From: Eupeodes corollae
Lineage: Eukaryota > Arthropoda > Insecta > Diptera > Syrphidae
Reading direction: 5' to 3'
Length of the DNA: 64,000 nucleotides
Assembly (NCBI RefSeq): GCF_945859685.1
Contig: NC_079149.1
Location: 120,129,575-120,193,574 of the forward strand
Below the pieces are notes generated by a model that saw only the letters and a list, made by a program, of their open reading frames with translations, was not told the origin of the DNA and did no database searches. Below are positions 36,258 to 47,199 of the stretch, piece by piece. The number at the start of each line of letters is the position of its first letter. Position 1 is the first letter of the stretch. A program made the translations under genes and the position numbers.

Positions 36258-36980
36258 TCAGCCTTTTACGCAACCCCACAAAAAAAGTTCAGCAGTGCCA
36301 AATTGCATGATGTTGGTGATCAGTTGATATCGCCATGATAACAAATTACGCGGCGAGGCAATGAAAATTTTAATAAAGCCATATTCGCTCGGGTTGTGTG
36401 GCATTGGCACTGTCTTCTCCAAGTCATATTCTTCACTAGTAGGCAATAGGTTATCATATGACCATAATGCTCCGAATTGACGGTGAGTATCGTTCCATCG
36501 TCGTTTTCGAAGAGGTAAGGTCCAATCACACCTTCGTACCAAAGAGCACATCACACAGTTACTTTTTGTGGATGTAATGGCATCTTTTTAATCACTTTAT
36601 GATCTTCAGAACCCCAAATACAACAATGTTGTTTATTAATATACCCAACAAGTGAGAAATGTGCTTCGCCGCTAAAGAAAATTTTGTTCGAAAAATCGAA
36701 GTCCATCGCCTGTTGTTCAAGCATCCATAAGACGTTGTCAATGGTCAGCTGGCTTCAGGTATTCTGTGAGCTTGACTCTATATGGATGAAAATGTATATC
36801 TAAATGCATGATATGCCATAATGTGCCGTAAGACTGTCCAAATTCCTGAAAACGACGAGGAATCTCACATTCGAGATGTCTGTCTTCGGCAACACTTTTA
36901 CTTACAGCAGCGATACTACGAACGAAACGTTGATCGACTGACTCTTCAAATTTCTTTACAATTTTTCCAATACCTTGCAA
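36258..36980 (-). pseudogene. Transposase relic inside the 36-kb mariner
   Basis: Two longer open pieces on the reverse strand (36320-36529 and 36738-36980) plus linking sequence in other frames make up the middle of an insect Tc1/mariner transposase. It shares its family signature (LEHLKTN-like end, RRSQELG-like linker) with the 18.3-kb relic, so both are copies of one family that invaded the genome. Confidence 0.8.
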
Positions 36981-37064
36981 AGTTAGACGATCATTTAAAC
37001 CAGGTTAACCATTTTTGTAGTAGGTTTTAACAAATTTGACAGATGTCAAATTCCAACCTTATTC

Positions 37065-37089
37065 TTTTGAAACCGCAAAATGAATAGCC
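37065..37089 (-). repeat. Right terminal inverted repeat of the 36-kb mariner
   Basis: Reverse complement of the left end at 35991-36015 apart from one base. Followed after three bases by TA. Confidence 0.88.
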
Positions 37090-37091
37090 CG

Positions 37092-38880
37092 CTATTTACA
37101 TACAAAATATGGCTTTGAATAAAATTTCTCAACTGTTTACGTGTTTTATAATGATGAAAGATTCACATTCCAAAAAGCTTGTTTCAAGGATTCTAAAGAA
37201 CCTATCTGATCTGAATAGAATTTCAATTTATTCAAGCTGCTTTATGTTTATTTGATTTAATATACATATTTTTTATAAACAATAGCATACATAAGTATAG
37301 CTATTTGTTTTCTGTTAATCATTTAAAAATTTTCACTCAAAACCACACAAAAACCACGATAATTTGTCAATATTATTTAAATTTTGTTTTTAATTTTGTA
37401 AACATAATTGTCATTAGTTGGCAAGGATATTTTATTTTAAAAAATGATAATTTTAATATTCAAGCAAAATTAACATAAATAGTATTAAAAAATATGTAAA
37501 CCAACTATTAAATGATTAACGACTACAAACAAGCATATGTATACATATTCAAAAATGCTGATTAAAATTCTGAATTTTTGTTTTTATTGTTTTTGTTCGT
37601 CACCGTCGTATTTTTAATGAAAGGATTAATATAGCCAGGCTATAATGTTGGAAAGACCAGACATGGGGTTATATTCATATATAGGACTATGGGATTTTTA
37701 TGTGGTGAATTGCATGAAATATTTGTACCTACATTTATTTCCAATTATTTCATTAAAAAATAAAAACTGTACATAGTTTTGTACATATGTTCAAAGGTTT
37801 CTGACCAAAAATGAGGTTTTATACGATTTTTTTGTAGTGTTTACGGATGGGTGGGGTAAATGAAAAACCTTACAGTCATCATCCTCTTTATTATCATTGC
37901 TGTGATTATTATTATTAATGAAAGCATTGTGGGAACGTGAAATGGTAGGTAGGTATTACCATCATTTTAATATTACATATAAGTAAATGAATGGTTTGCT
38001 GTGTACTTATAAATATAATGTGAATTGATGATTTTTATTTTTATTTATATCATCAGGATTGTTTGTTAATTAAAATCATGTTCGATACAAATAGTGGCAT
38101 GATTTTAAGTAGATATTACTGATGATAAATGAGATGTGTGGCTATCGAGTGTGGTTACAAAAATATAGACAGTGTATAATCATCGAAATTGAAATTTGTA
38201 GGTTTTATGTAAAACCTTGAAAAAAGGTAAAATACGGAGTAGCTACTGTAGTTCAAGACTAAAGTCTTTTTTCAAAGTCCTTTACTTAACACTTTCTAAA
38301 TTTTAATTTAGAAATACAACAAAGTTTGCGGGGATCAACGATAAGAACGAAATGCACCGAACGTTTCTCGATCAAAACTTCTATTTGGATTGAACAATTT
38401 CATCAGTTGTACTTGAATAACAATTTCATCACTTTTACTTGAACGTTCTATCCGTAAATAACGATCTTTACAAAACCTCATTATACTCAGACCAGAATAA
38501 ATGAGCCAATATGGCTGCTATCAACTGTCAAAGTTTGGATGTCAGTATTGGAAGGCCCTTAATTTTGTTATCGGTTGCTTATATTGACCTTAGAAATAAA
38601 GTGAATCACACTTTTTAAAATGATGGTTCCATTGTCCTGAATGTTTGATCAATATATCTTCTTAGAAATTTGTTTGAAACATATATGATGTGGCATAGCC
38701 CTTTGACATTTTCTCAGAAAAGCATTGACGGAAGGCCAAATATTTTATAGCTACTCTTTCCGAAGAAATTTTCCATCTTCTTCTGCTTATTTCAGATATT
38801 TTGTTCGCATTCTCTCCTCAAAATTCTTGAACTTGCATTCTCTCAATGTAACGCTGCCTTTCAATAATCCAAACAAATCC
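37092..38880. other. AT-rich non-coding stretch
   Basis: No gene or repeat family was recognised. Confidence 0.65.
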
Positions 38881-39340
38881 GCGCACATTTAAATACGCGA
38901 TATCTGCGACCGCTAACAGATCACCACCACAGTGATTATGATTGATTGCCTTGCTGTCAATTGTTGTCCCATTGTTTACCACTCAAAAAGTTGATCAGTT
39001 TCACTTTTCGTTTTGTTTTGATCACTCAACGACACGGCACAACGCGACGACCGACGACGACGCACGGTGACGGCAAAACAGACGAAGACCGCAAAGTCAA
39101 TCGGTGCATAAAACGGATTGCCGGTAACTCTCATGTTCGGTTGCAATAAGTAGTGGCAAAGTGGCGGCGTGCGAGGAGATTGCAATGCATGGTGCGCGGT
39201 ACGGTGTGGTGTGGTTCCTGATGCTTCTGCAGCAAAACAGCAGCTTTTAGTACAATTCAGCCAACATTTTGTTCTTGAAAGACACGTTGTCGTCGTTGTT
39301 GTCGAAATTTTATTTTTCCTCGTCAATTTTAAGCCATCAC
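38880..39340 (+). promoter_or_regulatory. Promoter-like GC island (putative)
   Basis: AT-rich DNA gives way to balanced sequence. A TATA-like tttaaata lies at 38888-38895, an initiator-like atcagttt at about 38994, and then a CG-rich stretch with cgacgaccgacgacgacgca at about 39043-39062, the texture of a fly 5' UTR. Direction is not certain and no following coding exon was found. The frames on both strands have no recognisable domain. Confidence 0.3.
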
Positions 39341-39690
39341 ACTGTAAATATGGTTGCCACTTTCTGAAATGTTGATGATTTTCTCACCATTAAGGTGTTA
39401 CCCGTTTCTTCTAAACTTGTATGCTTAAGACTTAGAAGACTCTAGGAGAAAAATGGCTCAAAAACGGTTTTTCAGAAGCTACTGTTTGTAGCATTTACCT
39501 TGACTTCTAACAAGCTTTTAAAATGGTATTTTTACTGACTCTAAGTGTTCTTCTTCTACATGAATTCCTTCGCAGACTACAAATCTTAATGAGCATTTGA
39601 ATGGTTTTTCCTTACTAATGTTTCCAATAATTGCTGAAACTTTTAATAGCTGCTGGTTATTGCCTAGAACCAAGTTTTTATTTTTTGCTA
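39340..39690. other. Non-coding stretch
   Basis: Nothing recognisable is present before the SINE. Confidence 0.5.
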
Positions 39691-39691
39691 A

Positions 39692-39938
39692 CAATAGTGC
39701 GTAGGACTGTCTTATTAAAGGTCTTGCGTTAAATCTTTGCCTGTGCTTCCTAAAAATGTTTTTCATGGGTACTGCGAGGAACTAACAAATACTCTTAACC
39801 CAATTCTTATCATGAAAAGTGTTTTCTTAAATCCTCCCCTGAAATGACTTGCGCACTGTAATGGTTGAGAGTTGTAAGTCACTAGACTATACTTACTTAA
39901 GGACTGTTGCGCCAACTAATTTATTTACTTATTTACAA
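39692..39938 (+). mobile_element. tRNA-derived SINE, copy 3 (5'-truncated)
   Basis: Begins inside the tRNA-like head at tagtgcgtaggactgtc and runs to gactgttgcgccaactaatt. The B box is damaged (gttaaatcttt in place of gttcgatccct), so the pol III promoter is lost. Tail blocks gagttgtaagtcactag are intact. Confidence 0.78.
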
Positions 39939-40340
39939 CGTCTACTAGTCCTTTAAAAGGGCATTTTAAGCAACAACGCTCTTTTTGACTTCCTAGGAAA
40001 CAATTTTGAACACAAATTTTAAATGCAACTTCTTAGAAGTATTTGATCTGCTAAATCCGCGGTACATTGTGTTTAACATCTGCATATTCTCAGCTTTCAT
40101 GGCTTAGTTCCAAGGTTCTCAATCTTTGTTAAGTTTATCTTTAAGGGAAGAAGGGCTTAAGTTATGGTCTAGTATTGGAAGAGAATCGAATACTTTGGGT
40201 GCATGAACATTTCCTGTGTTCTGTACGACATATTTGATGGTTGTAGCCGGAGTGCGCGAAGTTTTAGGAAATTAAAGGCTAAAACAGCAGGGAGCCTCCT
40301 GCAAAAAAAAATTATTACAAAAACTTTTGGGATCATTTTC
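39938..40340. other. Non-coding stretch
   Basis: Nothing recognisable is present. Confidence 0.5.
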
Positions 40341-41130
40341 TCTATTTGGCAACCATAATACCATCATCAGTATCGGATCATCACCTTCCCACCAAAAACA
40401 GTAGTGGTCCAGCAACATTTCAGCACCATCCAATACCTATCTATCCGAAATCCACCAAACAACATACATGCACTCCAAAAAGTACGAGTATAAGGTGCCT
40501 ACGTACCTTTTTATACAAAACATGCCTGCTTGCCTCTGGCAACTTGTTTACCTGGCAGGCACTACAAACAAATATACCTGCCTCGTTGTCGTACGTATTC
40601 CGTGTCAACCGTTTTTGGATCTGATATGAGATTTATAACTTATGCCATCGATAGTGTTAGCTGGCCATATTTTTGACATTGTCAATTTGACATCACACAT
40701 TGTCGGTCGCTTGGTCGTTCGGTTGGAAATCGGAATATGTACATCGCGCGCACTCTGACTGACCGGGACTTGAACTGGGGTAGGGAAGACCAAAAGTCGT
40801 CCAACTTCAAGTTCTAAAGCAAGGTTATGGATGATCGGATGAGATGTTGCAAATATTCTACCATAATGCAACATCACCATCATCGTGAACTCCTTGCGTT
40901 CGATTTTATTTATGGAACTCTCTGCATGGATATACTCGTATATCTGTTTTTTTTTTGTTGTGTTGTTTTAGTTTTATAATATTGGAAACCAAAACAACAA
41001 CAACATCAAGAGACAGGAAAAAATTGATTCTGTCGCATATATGCGTGACGATCAGTACACAAGTTGGACGAAAACGAGACGACAACGAGTCAAATCTGTT
41101 TTAATGAGCTGATTTCTGGGAAAGATATCG
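40340..41130. other. GC-richer island, possible regulatory DNA
   Basis: Balanced composition with unique-looking sequence, such as cattgtcggtcgcttggtcg near 40699 and acgagacgacaacgagtc near 41075. Open frames of about 92 codons occur on both strands in overlapping positions without domain similarity, so I do not call a gene. Confidence 0.3.
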
Positions 41131-41640
41131 AATTTTGTATTTATTTTTATTTTTGGAGGAAGAGAATATAAGAATAATATAATAATTTTTGTGAATTTTC
41201 ATTCTTCATTCGAATCGATAGTCAACAATAAACCTAAAGTGACCATCGTAGGATAGCCGTACATCATGAAGGACATGACGTGATGCAACTAGGGCAAACG
41301 AAAAATTTGCTTTAGAGAACATGATTATGTATGTTAAAGTGAATCTTAATAGGCAGGATCTCGGAAGGAATATAGGAAATGTTGGCTGTTGAGTTTCTTA
41401 TATGGACACAAATGTTTAAAAGTTCGAATTAGGTAACCGAATTTGCATGCATCACGTCTTCTAATTTCACTCCAGAAATTCAAAATATTGGTTCTTCCGT
41501 CAGATAATGTTTCCCAAACATCGAATGCTGAGTTCCCAGAAAAATGTGTGAACAATTTCAATATCAAACTTAAACATTTTATAGTGTCCATACTCTTGGC
41601 AGTCAAATTTTTTGTGATTTAATAAGTCTATTTTGACACA
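41130..41640. other. Non-coding stretch
   Basis: No gene is supported. The 86-codon reverse frame has no family resemblance. Confidence 0.5.
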
Positions 41641-41642
41641 TA

Positions 41643-41931
41643 AATAAATAAAATAAATTGGGTAGCGCAACAGTCCGTTGAGAACTAGGGCCTAGTGACT
41701 TACAACTCTCATCCATTCCTTTGTGCGAGTACTGTTGTCAGGAATGGAGGGAACCGAATCCGAAAGGCCAATTTGAGAAAGCACTTTTCATGACAAGAAC
41801 TGTTCTTGTAGAATTTGTCAATTCCTCGCAAGAGGCAGCACCCGTGAAGAAAACTTTAGATGGCATAGGCAGGGATCGAACCAAGGAACCCATGACTGTC
41901 GAAAGCACAACCATCACGCCACGAGTACTAC
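41643..41931 (-). mobile_element. tRNA-derived SINE, copy 4
   Basis: Nearly full-length reverse-strand copy. The tail (gggtagcgcaacagtccgtt) is on the left and the tRNA-like head on the right, ending in gccacgagtactac. The word acacata stands at both edges (41636-41642 and 41930-41936), a probable short target site duplication. The head has changes in the A box side (catgactgtcgaaagcacaa). Confidence 0.82.
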
Positions 41932-42049
41932 ACATAGTACATGATAAAATTGGTTTTGTCAAAATGAATTTAGCCCCATGTGAATTGTTCTTTTATAAAA
42001 TAACAGAATTTTAAGTTGACAGCATTATTTTAGCTGTTGGCCTTTTGGT

Positions 42050-43040
42050 CAGCTATAAAGTGATTTATTTCAATTTCAATGTGAAAAGACTGAGATCTGA
42101 AAAACGCTTCCAAATCGACAACATCATTTTTTTAAATCATGGTTTTAATCGAAATGCATATCTCGTGAATTTTGCTTAGCGATAAATCTCACTTTTGGTT
42201 GAATGAATACGTCGAAAAACAAAACTGCCGCAATTGAAGAGATGATAATCCTCAAATGTATGTTGAGACGACCACAAAACTGACTGTTTGGTGTGCTTTA
42301 TAGGTTTGCTTTAATAATTGGTTCAAACTTCCTTAATTATTCTATCCAGAACATAAAAGTCAATGATGACCGCTGTAGAGCTATGATTAATGACTTTTTA
42401 GTTCATCAATTGAATAAACATTATTGTTAAGAGCTAGGCTTTTGACAAGACGGTGCATTATGTCACATAGCTCATTCTACAATTGATTTGTCAAAGGAAA
42501 GGTTAAGTCATTGCATAGTTTCACGTTGCGGACTCTTGACTTGACCTTCGGGATCGTGAAATTTAATTTAATTTCTGTGAAAATAAATGTGATATTGGTA
42601 GCCTGCGTCGATAAGCCCGAAACAGTTGACCACATGAAGGACAACATTCGACGCCATATTTCCGATTTACGGCTACAAATGTTTTTATCTCCTTTTTGCC
42701 CGGCCCATCCCATTGTTATTCCTGGATGGCGGTGAGGTCTGCTTTATAGCGGTGTAGGGCCTCCGCTAATTCTTTGGCCGCACGTGGTCTGTTAAGGGAC
42801 CTAACATTCCTCGTGCATATCCGAAGTCCGTTGTCCTTTATTCGTTTGCGTAGGTTGTCAACAGTAAATCCGTCCGTATCCAAGGCCTGTTGGTGCTTCG
42901 CAACTAAGTAAGTAAGTAAGGCTACAAATGCTGGAAAACGTCTTCGAAAATTAGACATACAAGATTACGTACATTTAAATTAAAATTCCACAAGATGATT
43001 TTTCGAATAAATTGCATTTTATGTCAATTTAAAAAATCAT
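42050..43040 (+). pseudogene. Tc1/mariner transposase relic, split by a LINE piece
   Basis: From about 42177 the translation, with frame changes, gives SDKSHFWLNEYVEKQNCRNW, then TKLTVWCAL, then NDDRCRAMINDFLVHQLN and QDGALCHIAHSTIDL. It then jumps to VDKPETVDHMKDNIRRHISDLRLQM at 42604-42680, is interrupted by the insert, and resumes with a piece matching LENVFEN at 42931. The SDKSH and QDGALCH stretches carry the first two catalytic Asp residues. The N-terminal helix-turn-helix, the PLDYFLWGY motif and part of the middle are lost. The right end is diffuse, near tcaatttaaaaaatcatg at about 43023-43040. Confidence 0.8.
42682..42920 (-). mobile_element. Non-LTR retrotransposon endonuclease fragment (RTE/CFDP2-like), nested
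   Basis: On the reverse strand an open frame reads DNGLRICTRNVRSLNRPRAAKELAEALHRYKADLTAIQE, which matches the start of an APE-type endonuclease: the R-x-x-T-x-NVRSLN motif, then the ADLTAIQE motif with the metal-binding Glu. Just after it comes GWAGQKGDK, close to the usual RWTG-x-G. The insert is only about 240 bp and is flanked by an 11-bp duplication ggctacaaatg (42671-42681 and 42920-42930). Its right edge on the + strand is a (taag)n run. No reverse transcriptase is present. Confidence 0.75.
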
Positions 43041-43097
43041 GTTTGTTTTATATCATTTCTAAGTTCTATGTCTATAAAAAAACTACCTTATACATTT

Positions 43098-43190
43098 TGT
43101 GGCGCTACAGTTCTTGAAGATCGAGTGTCTAGTGACTTACAACTCTCAAGTTATGTTTGCAAATAAATTCACGAATGGAGGGGATCAGCA
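43098..43190 (-). mobile_element. tRNA-derived SINE, tail fragment (copy 5)
   Basis: Only the 3' part remains: gtggcgctacagttcttgaa, then gtgacttacaactctcaa and the aatggaggggat block. The tRNA-like head is absent. Confidence 0.65.
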
Positions 43191-44100
43191 ATTTTTAATA
43201 GCTTAACAAAATTCAGTATTTCAAAGACGTGACAAGGCCCTCCACAATACCTAGTTCAACTGACTTACGATCTTAAAGTAAATGAAAATAGACAATGAGT
43301 TTTGCTGAATGAGCCGTAGATCAGCCTGAAACTGGTGCTTATTTTATAAAAAAGTAATCTTTAGTGTCGAGGTTTACTTCTGGGTCAATTTGGAGTATGG
43401 AAAATTTATAGCTTTAAGCAGATATTTCGACAACTTAAGTCCAGCTGACTCCGAACGACATGTAAACTAGCTCACGTTAAAACACATCGATGCCGACCAG
43501 GCTTACATTAAAGATATGGCAGGGACTAGGAAGTCACCAAAGTCTGAAATGAGAGACGTTGGGAGGGTTTACTATCGAGATAAGTCGACAAAGACCCGAT
43601 ACTTTTACCGATTATTTCAGATAAATGTCAATGTCTTAGACCCTATTACTTCTACCAAATGTCCTTTTTGCGATAGCTCCCTTGAATATTTAAATACTCT
43701 CCTTCCGACTTGACCAATATTTTATAACTTTATCAGCTTTCGTTTATCCTAACAGAATTTACAGAGCACACTCCCTGTTTTTCATCTTCGACGATTGAAA
43801 CCTTCAAATAATAATAATTGGGCCATTTAAACTTATACACGAACCATCAAACCAAAATAAAAAAAAAGATCGCCAATAAACTGAAGTAATTTTTCACCAA
43901 TTACTCAATGCTCGAGTAACATCTTTTGTACGAGTATACGAGTATATCGAGTATGTAGGTAAGGTAGTCGTATTTTGTATAGGATGATCGTCTCTTCTGT
44001 GATGTTGGCAATTATTTTGCAACATCTGCAACAAGTATTCAGATATATATCTCTCTTATAAGCCTGATCAATAGGTAGTTGGTAGGTTCTACTGGTACAG
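43190..44100. other. Non-coding stretch with an unassigned open frame
   Basis: At 43516-43713 a + strand frame of 65 codons is balanced in composition and ends with TKCPFCDSSLEYLNTLL. I cannot assign it; it may be a relic of an unidentified mobile element. The rest is AT-rich, with agtatacgagtatatcgagt repeats around 43930-43952. Confidence 0.35.
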
Positions 44101-44480
44101 AAAACAGAATGATATCCCCGCAGGTAAATTCAATTCAATTTCCATTCAATTGAACCTAATCTCAAGATGGGGGAGGACACACAGTGCACCACAGTTCTTC
44201 CTTTTTTTGTCATAAATAATTCATGTGTGCCTTGGCAAGAGAGTAAGTGCAAAGGTGTTAAGCTCATCGTCGAAAAAACAGAAAAGAATCCAACAAAAAT
44301 ATTACAAGACACCGTTCGCCTTATAACAACACATCTTACCACATGGTGACATGGACATGGTTCGATCGACGGCGGCGGCCTTCGGTGGTGGTGGCCGTCG
44401 CCGTCGTAGTCGTCGTCGTGGTTGCAACAAAGTTATTTCAGTACTAATGTTAAACATATGATAAATTGTCCAAACAGGTG
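44100..44480. other. GC-rich triplet island
   Basis: The run at 44365-44425 is made of ggcggcggcc, ggtggtggtgg and cgtcgccgtcgtagtcgtcg. It is flanked by caattcaatttccattcaat type sequence near 44129-44153. Probably regulatory or repeat-like. Confidence 0.35.
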
Positions 44481-46240
44481 ATAATTGTTTTCGAAAAAAC
44501 GAGGGTCCTCAGCATGATGTAGCCTTAAAGATTGTTTGCCTTGTTCCTTTTGGAATGCACTGCGTGTGATAATCAAGATATCAGGTGGGTATGAAGTTTG
44601 TGTGTGTTGTTTTTTGTTTTGTATTTCCCCAAGATATCCTTTTTGTTTTGTTTTTGGAAAAGAAGAATATAAATAATACCGTCTTTACTCCTGTCCGTCT
44701 CTATATCACACATTGTGAGCCAAGTCATAATTAATTTCTACTTCATTAAACGCAAGCGCGAGCGCACTCAGGACTCTTAATGCGCATTCAACATTTATAT
44801 TGTATAGCTTCTGGGCTTATTATATGATATGTGGGCATGAAACATTCGAATGTGTCATGTTTTCAGTCAACAATGAATTTTTTTCCATTTTTAATAAATT
44901 GGTTTCGTTTAATCCAGGAAGAAGTATAAATGTCCGGTATGTCCTTAGGCGATTATGTTATATGTTTTGTTGATGATGTCCTGTCCAGTATGTCCATGTC
45001 CAACTGCGGATTCAACTTTAGACGCGTAGACGTAAATACTTACATACATAAATATATATTTGTTAAGGGTAAAATTACTTGCATGATGCGATAAATAGAT
45101 TATTTGAGAGTTTAACGCCAGTTTAATTCAATTGATTTATTGCAGAAGGGTGTCCTTCCGTCGTCGTCTTCGTTTGGTGGATTGTATATATTCATATGCC
45201 CTTAAGTAAGATGTTAATAAGATATTTTGAAATTTTTCTTATTGTTATATTACTTTTAAAGAGAAAAAGTAAATAGATCCTAGAATTGGTTTTTCAATGA
45301 AACAAAGAAAGCGTTATTTTTTGGCTTCAATAAGATCGTACTAGTGAAATAGAACTGGCTCAAAAACTTCCTTTTAGTACATTTTACGGCTTGTGACAGC
45401 GTAGTGTTTCAGAAGTGGGAAAGAAAGAAGTTCGAAGACTCTGGCTGAAAAAGCTGAATCGAATTTTTGATGAAGGCTAAGACCAGGCCCCATTTACACT
45501 GGTTGATGAAAACCAGAAGAAAAGGGATTTTGTTCAATATAAATATTTTTTTATATAAATAGGGCCTAAAGGTATTTAAAATATTAAATATTGATTTTTA
45601 AATCAGTCTTTTAAGAAAATTTTTAAACAATAATTTAGGTTCCAAATGTTTAACATTTTTAGGAAAGACACAACAAATCTGCTGTGATACCTACATTTCT
45701 TATATTCATGAAATTTAAATATTACAAAATAAAATGTTTGGTTTGGAAAAACTTATCGATTTTTGAATAGAAAATTCAATCTTAAAAAATTGGAATACAG
45801 TTTTTTTTAAATTATTTTTTAAACTTATACAATTAGTTTTCATATGCGGTTTTTTAAAATAAAATACAATAAAATTCAAAATATTAGGAATTCTTTTTTT
45901 AATTTTTATTTATTTGTTTTTTCAAAAGCGATATTTTTTTTAAAATATACACACACATACTTAAAAAATTAAATAGACAAGATTATATTTTGGATTAATC
46001 AGGTGTGAATTGTTTTTTTTTTGTGTTTTTTGTGACAGATTTTTTGAAAGTTTTTTTGAATAACTGTACCAAGTTCCTGGACCTATATGATTTTCAAGAA
46101 GAAGGTGGTAGTCGAAAGTGAATGTTGGATCTAAAATCCAATTTTTGTAAGTTTTCACCAAAAAAAAACTTGCGAAACATTACAAAATAAAACTTAAGAC
46201 ACCTTCTTGAACTAGAAGAAAGTCAACTTTTAATAATCTA
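44480..46240. other. AT-rich non-coding stretch
   Basis: No gene is supported. A patch at 45330-45530 is more complex and could be a decayed mobile element, but no motif is clear. Confidence 0.55.
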
Positions 46241-46404
46241 ATGTTATCATGACAATAATAAGATTTCCCGCAGAAAAAAGTTCTTCTTGAAATTCTCAGT
46301 TTTGAAAGAAAAAATTAGACCAAGACGTTTAACAAAATATCTTCGTTTTGACAGGATAGGATTTTTAACTTCCCATATGAAGTTTTTGTAACCGGTTCGA
46401 TTTG

Positions 46405-47197
46405 TCGAATCGAAAATTTTGACATTTTTCAACGTTTCAAGGGCCCTACAGTCAAAATAAAAAACTTTTAGAGAGATACGAGTAATTGTGCGTGCGTGTG
46501 TACGTACGTTCTTACGTCCGTTTTTTTTGTCGTCCATACCTCAAGAAGAGTAGAGATATTGACTTCAAATAAAAAGTGTTATACAGATAATAATGCAGAA
46601 AGATGCAAAAAAGGGCTTTCAAGAAAATTGAGTGGGTTGGTTTTTTACCATAGCAATTTGAAAAAAAGGTGAAAATTTCGGGTAACATAAAATATCTCAC
46701 AAACCAATAACCCTAGAGACTTGAATCAAATGTAATATATCAAGTTTTATTCATAGTTATATCTCCAAAACAATTTTTTGGAAACAAAGAACAACGTTTT
46801 CAACACTTGGTAAAATTTTGAGAAAAATCGAATTGACAGTTTTTTTCACAAAAAATAATAACCTAAAAAAAAAAAATTAATAAAAGTTGCTAAAAACTGA
46901 CTTTCTACTCAAATGACTTTTCAAATATTTGAAACATTAGTTTTAAACTAATTTTATTTTAAAAAAATATTGTTTTCAACATTAAGTATTATTTTGAGAA
47001 AAATCGAATTGTCAGCTATTACAAAAATGAAAACTTATAAAAGAAAACATACCAAAACTTGGTATGAATTTTGTAAGAACAATTCAAGTGACAACTTTTT
47101 TAACACAACACGAAAACCTACAAACTTTTACGCAAGACAAATCGACAGATCGGATGGGAAGTTATCAGTGTGGGTCGCATCTCAGCCTCTTTTTCTG
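46405..47197 (-). repeat. Repeat family A, reverse-strand copy
   Basis: The reverse complement carries the same order of blocks as the 25.4-kb copy: gaggctgagatgcgacccac, ataacttccca, agtttgtaggtttt, ctgacaattcgatttttctc, caaatatttgaaaag and gtcatttgagtagaaag, aactgtcaattcgatttttc, ttattggtttgtgagatatt, cattattatctgtataaca, cttgaggtatggacgac, then acgtacgt words and gggcccttgaaacgt. It is less than 1 kb because one internal block is missing relative to the 25.4-kb copy. Confidence 0.78.
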
Positions 47198-47199
47198 AT

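Larger units (their letters stand above)
35988..37092 (-). mobile_element. Tc1/mariner-type element with both ends (inactive)
   Basis: Left end 35991-36015 and right end 37065-37089 are inverted repeats of 25 bp with one mismatch (ggctatccattttgcggttt on the left). TA dinucleotides stand three bases outside each end (35986-35987 and 37093-37094), as expected for TA-target insertion. The element is about 1.1 kb and codes on the reverse strand. Reading order: a fragment RLTLQGIGKIVKKFEES, RHLECEIPRRFQEFG, then a disrupted SGEAHFSLVGYINKQHC, HPQKVTVWCALWYEGVIGPYLFENDDGT, and a distorted PTSCNLALLNFF end. The N-terminal DNA-binding part is largely deleted, stops and frame shifts are frequent, and catalytic residues are damaged (SGEAH in place of SDEAH). 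Confidence 0.85.

Noticed and set aside
41721..42014. 97-codon + strand frame
   Set aside because: Lies within the antisense of SINE copy 4 and its flank; a by-product of the repeat.
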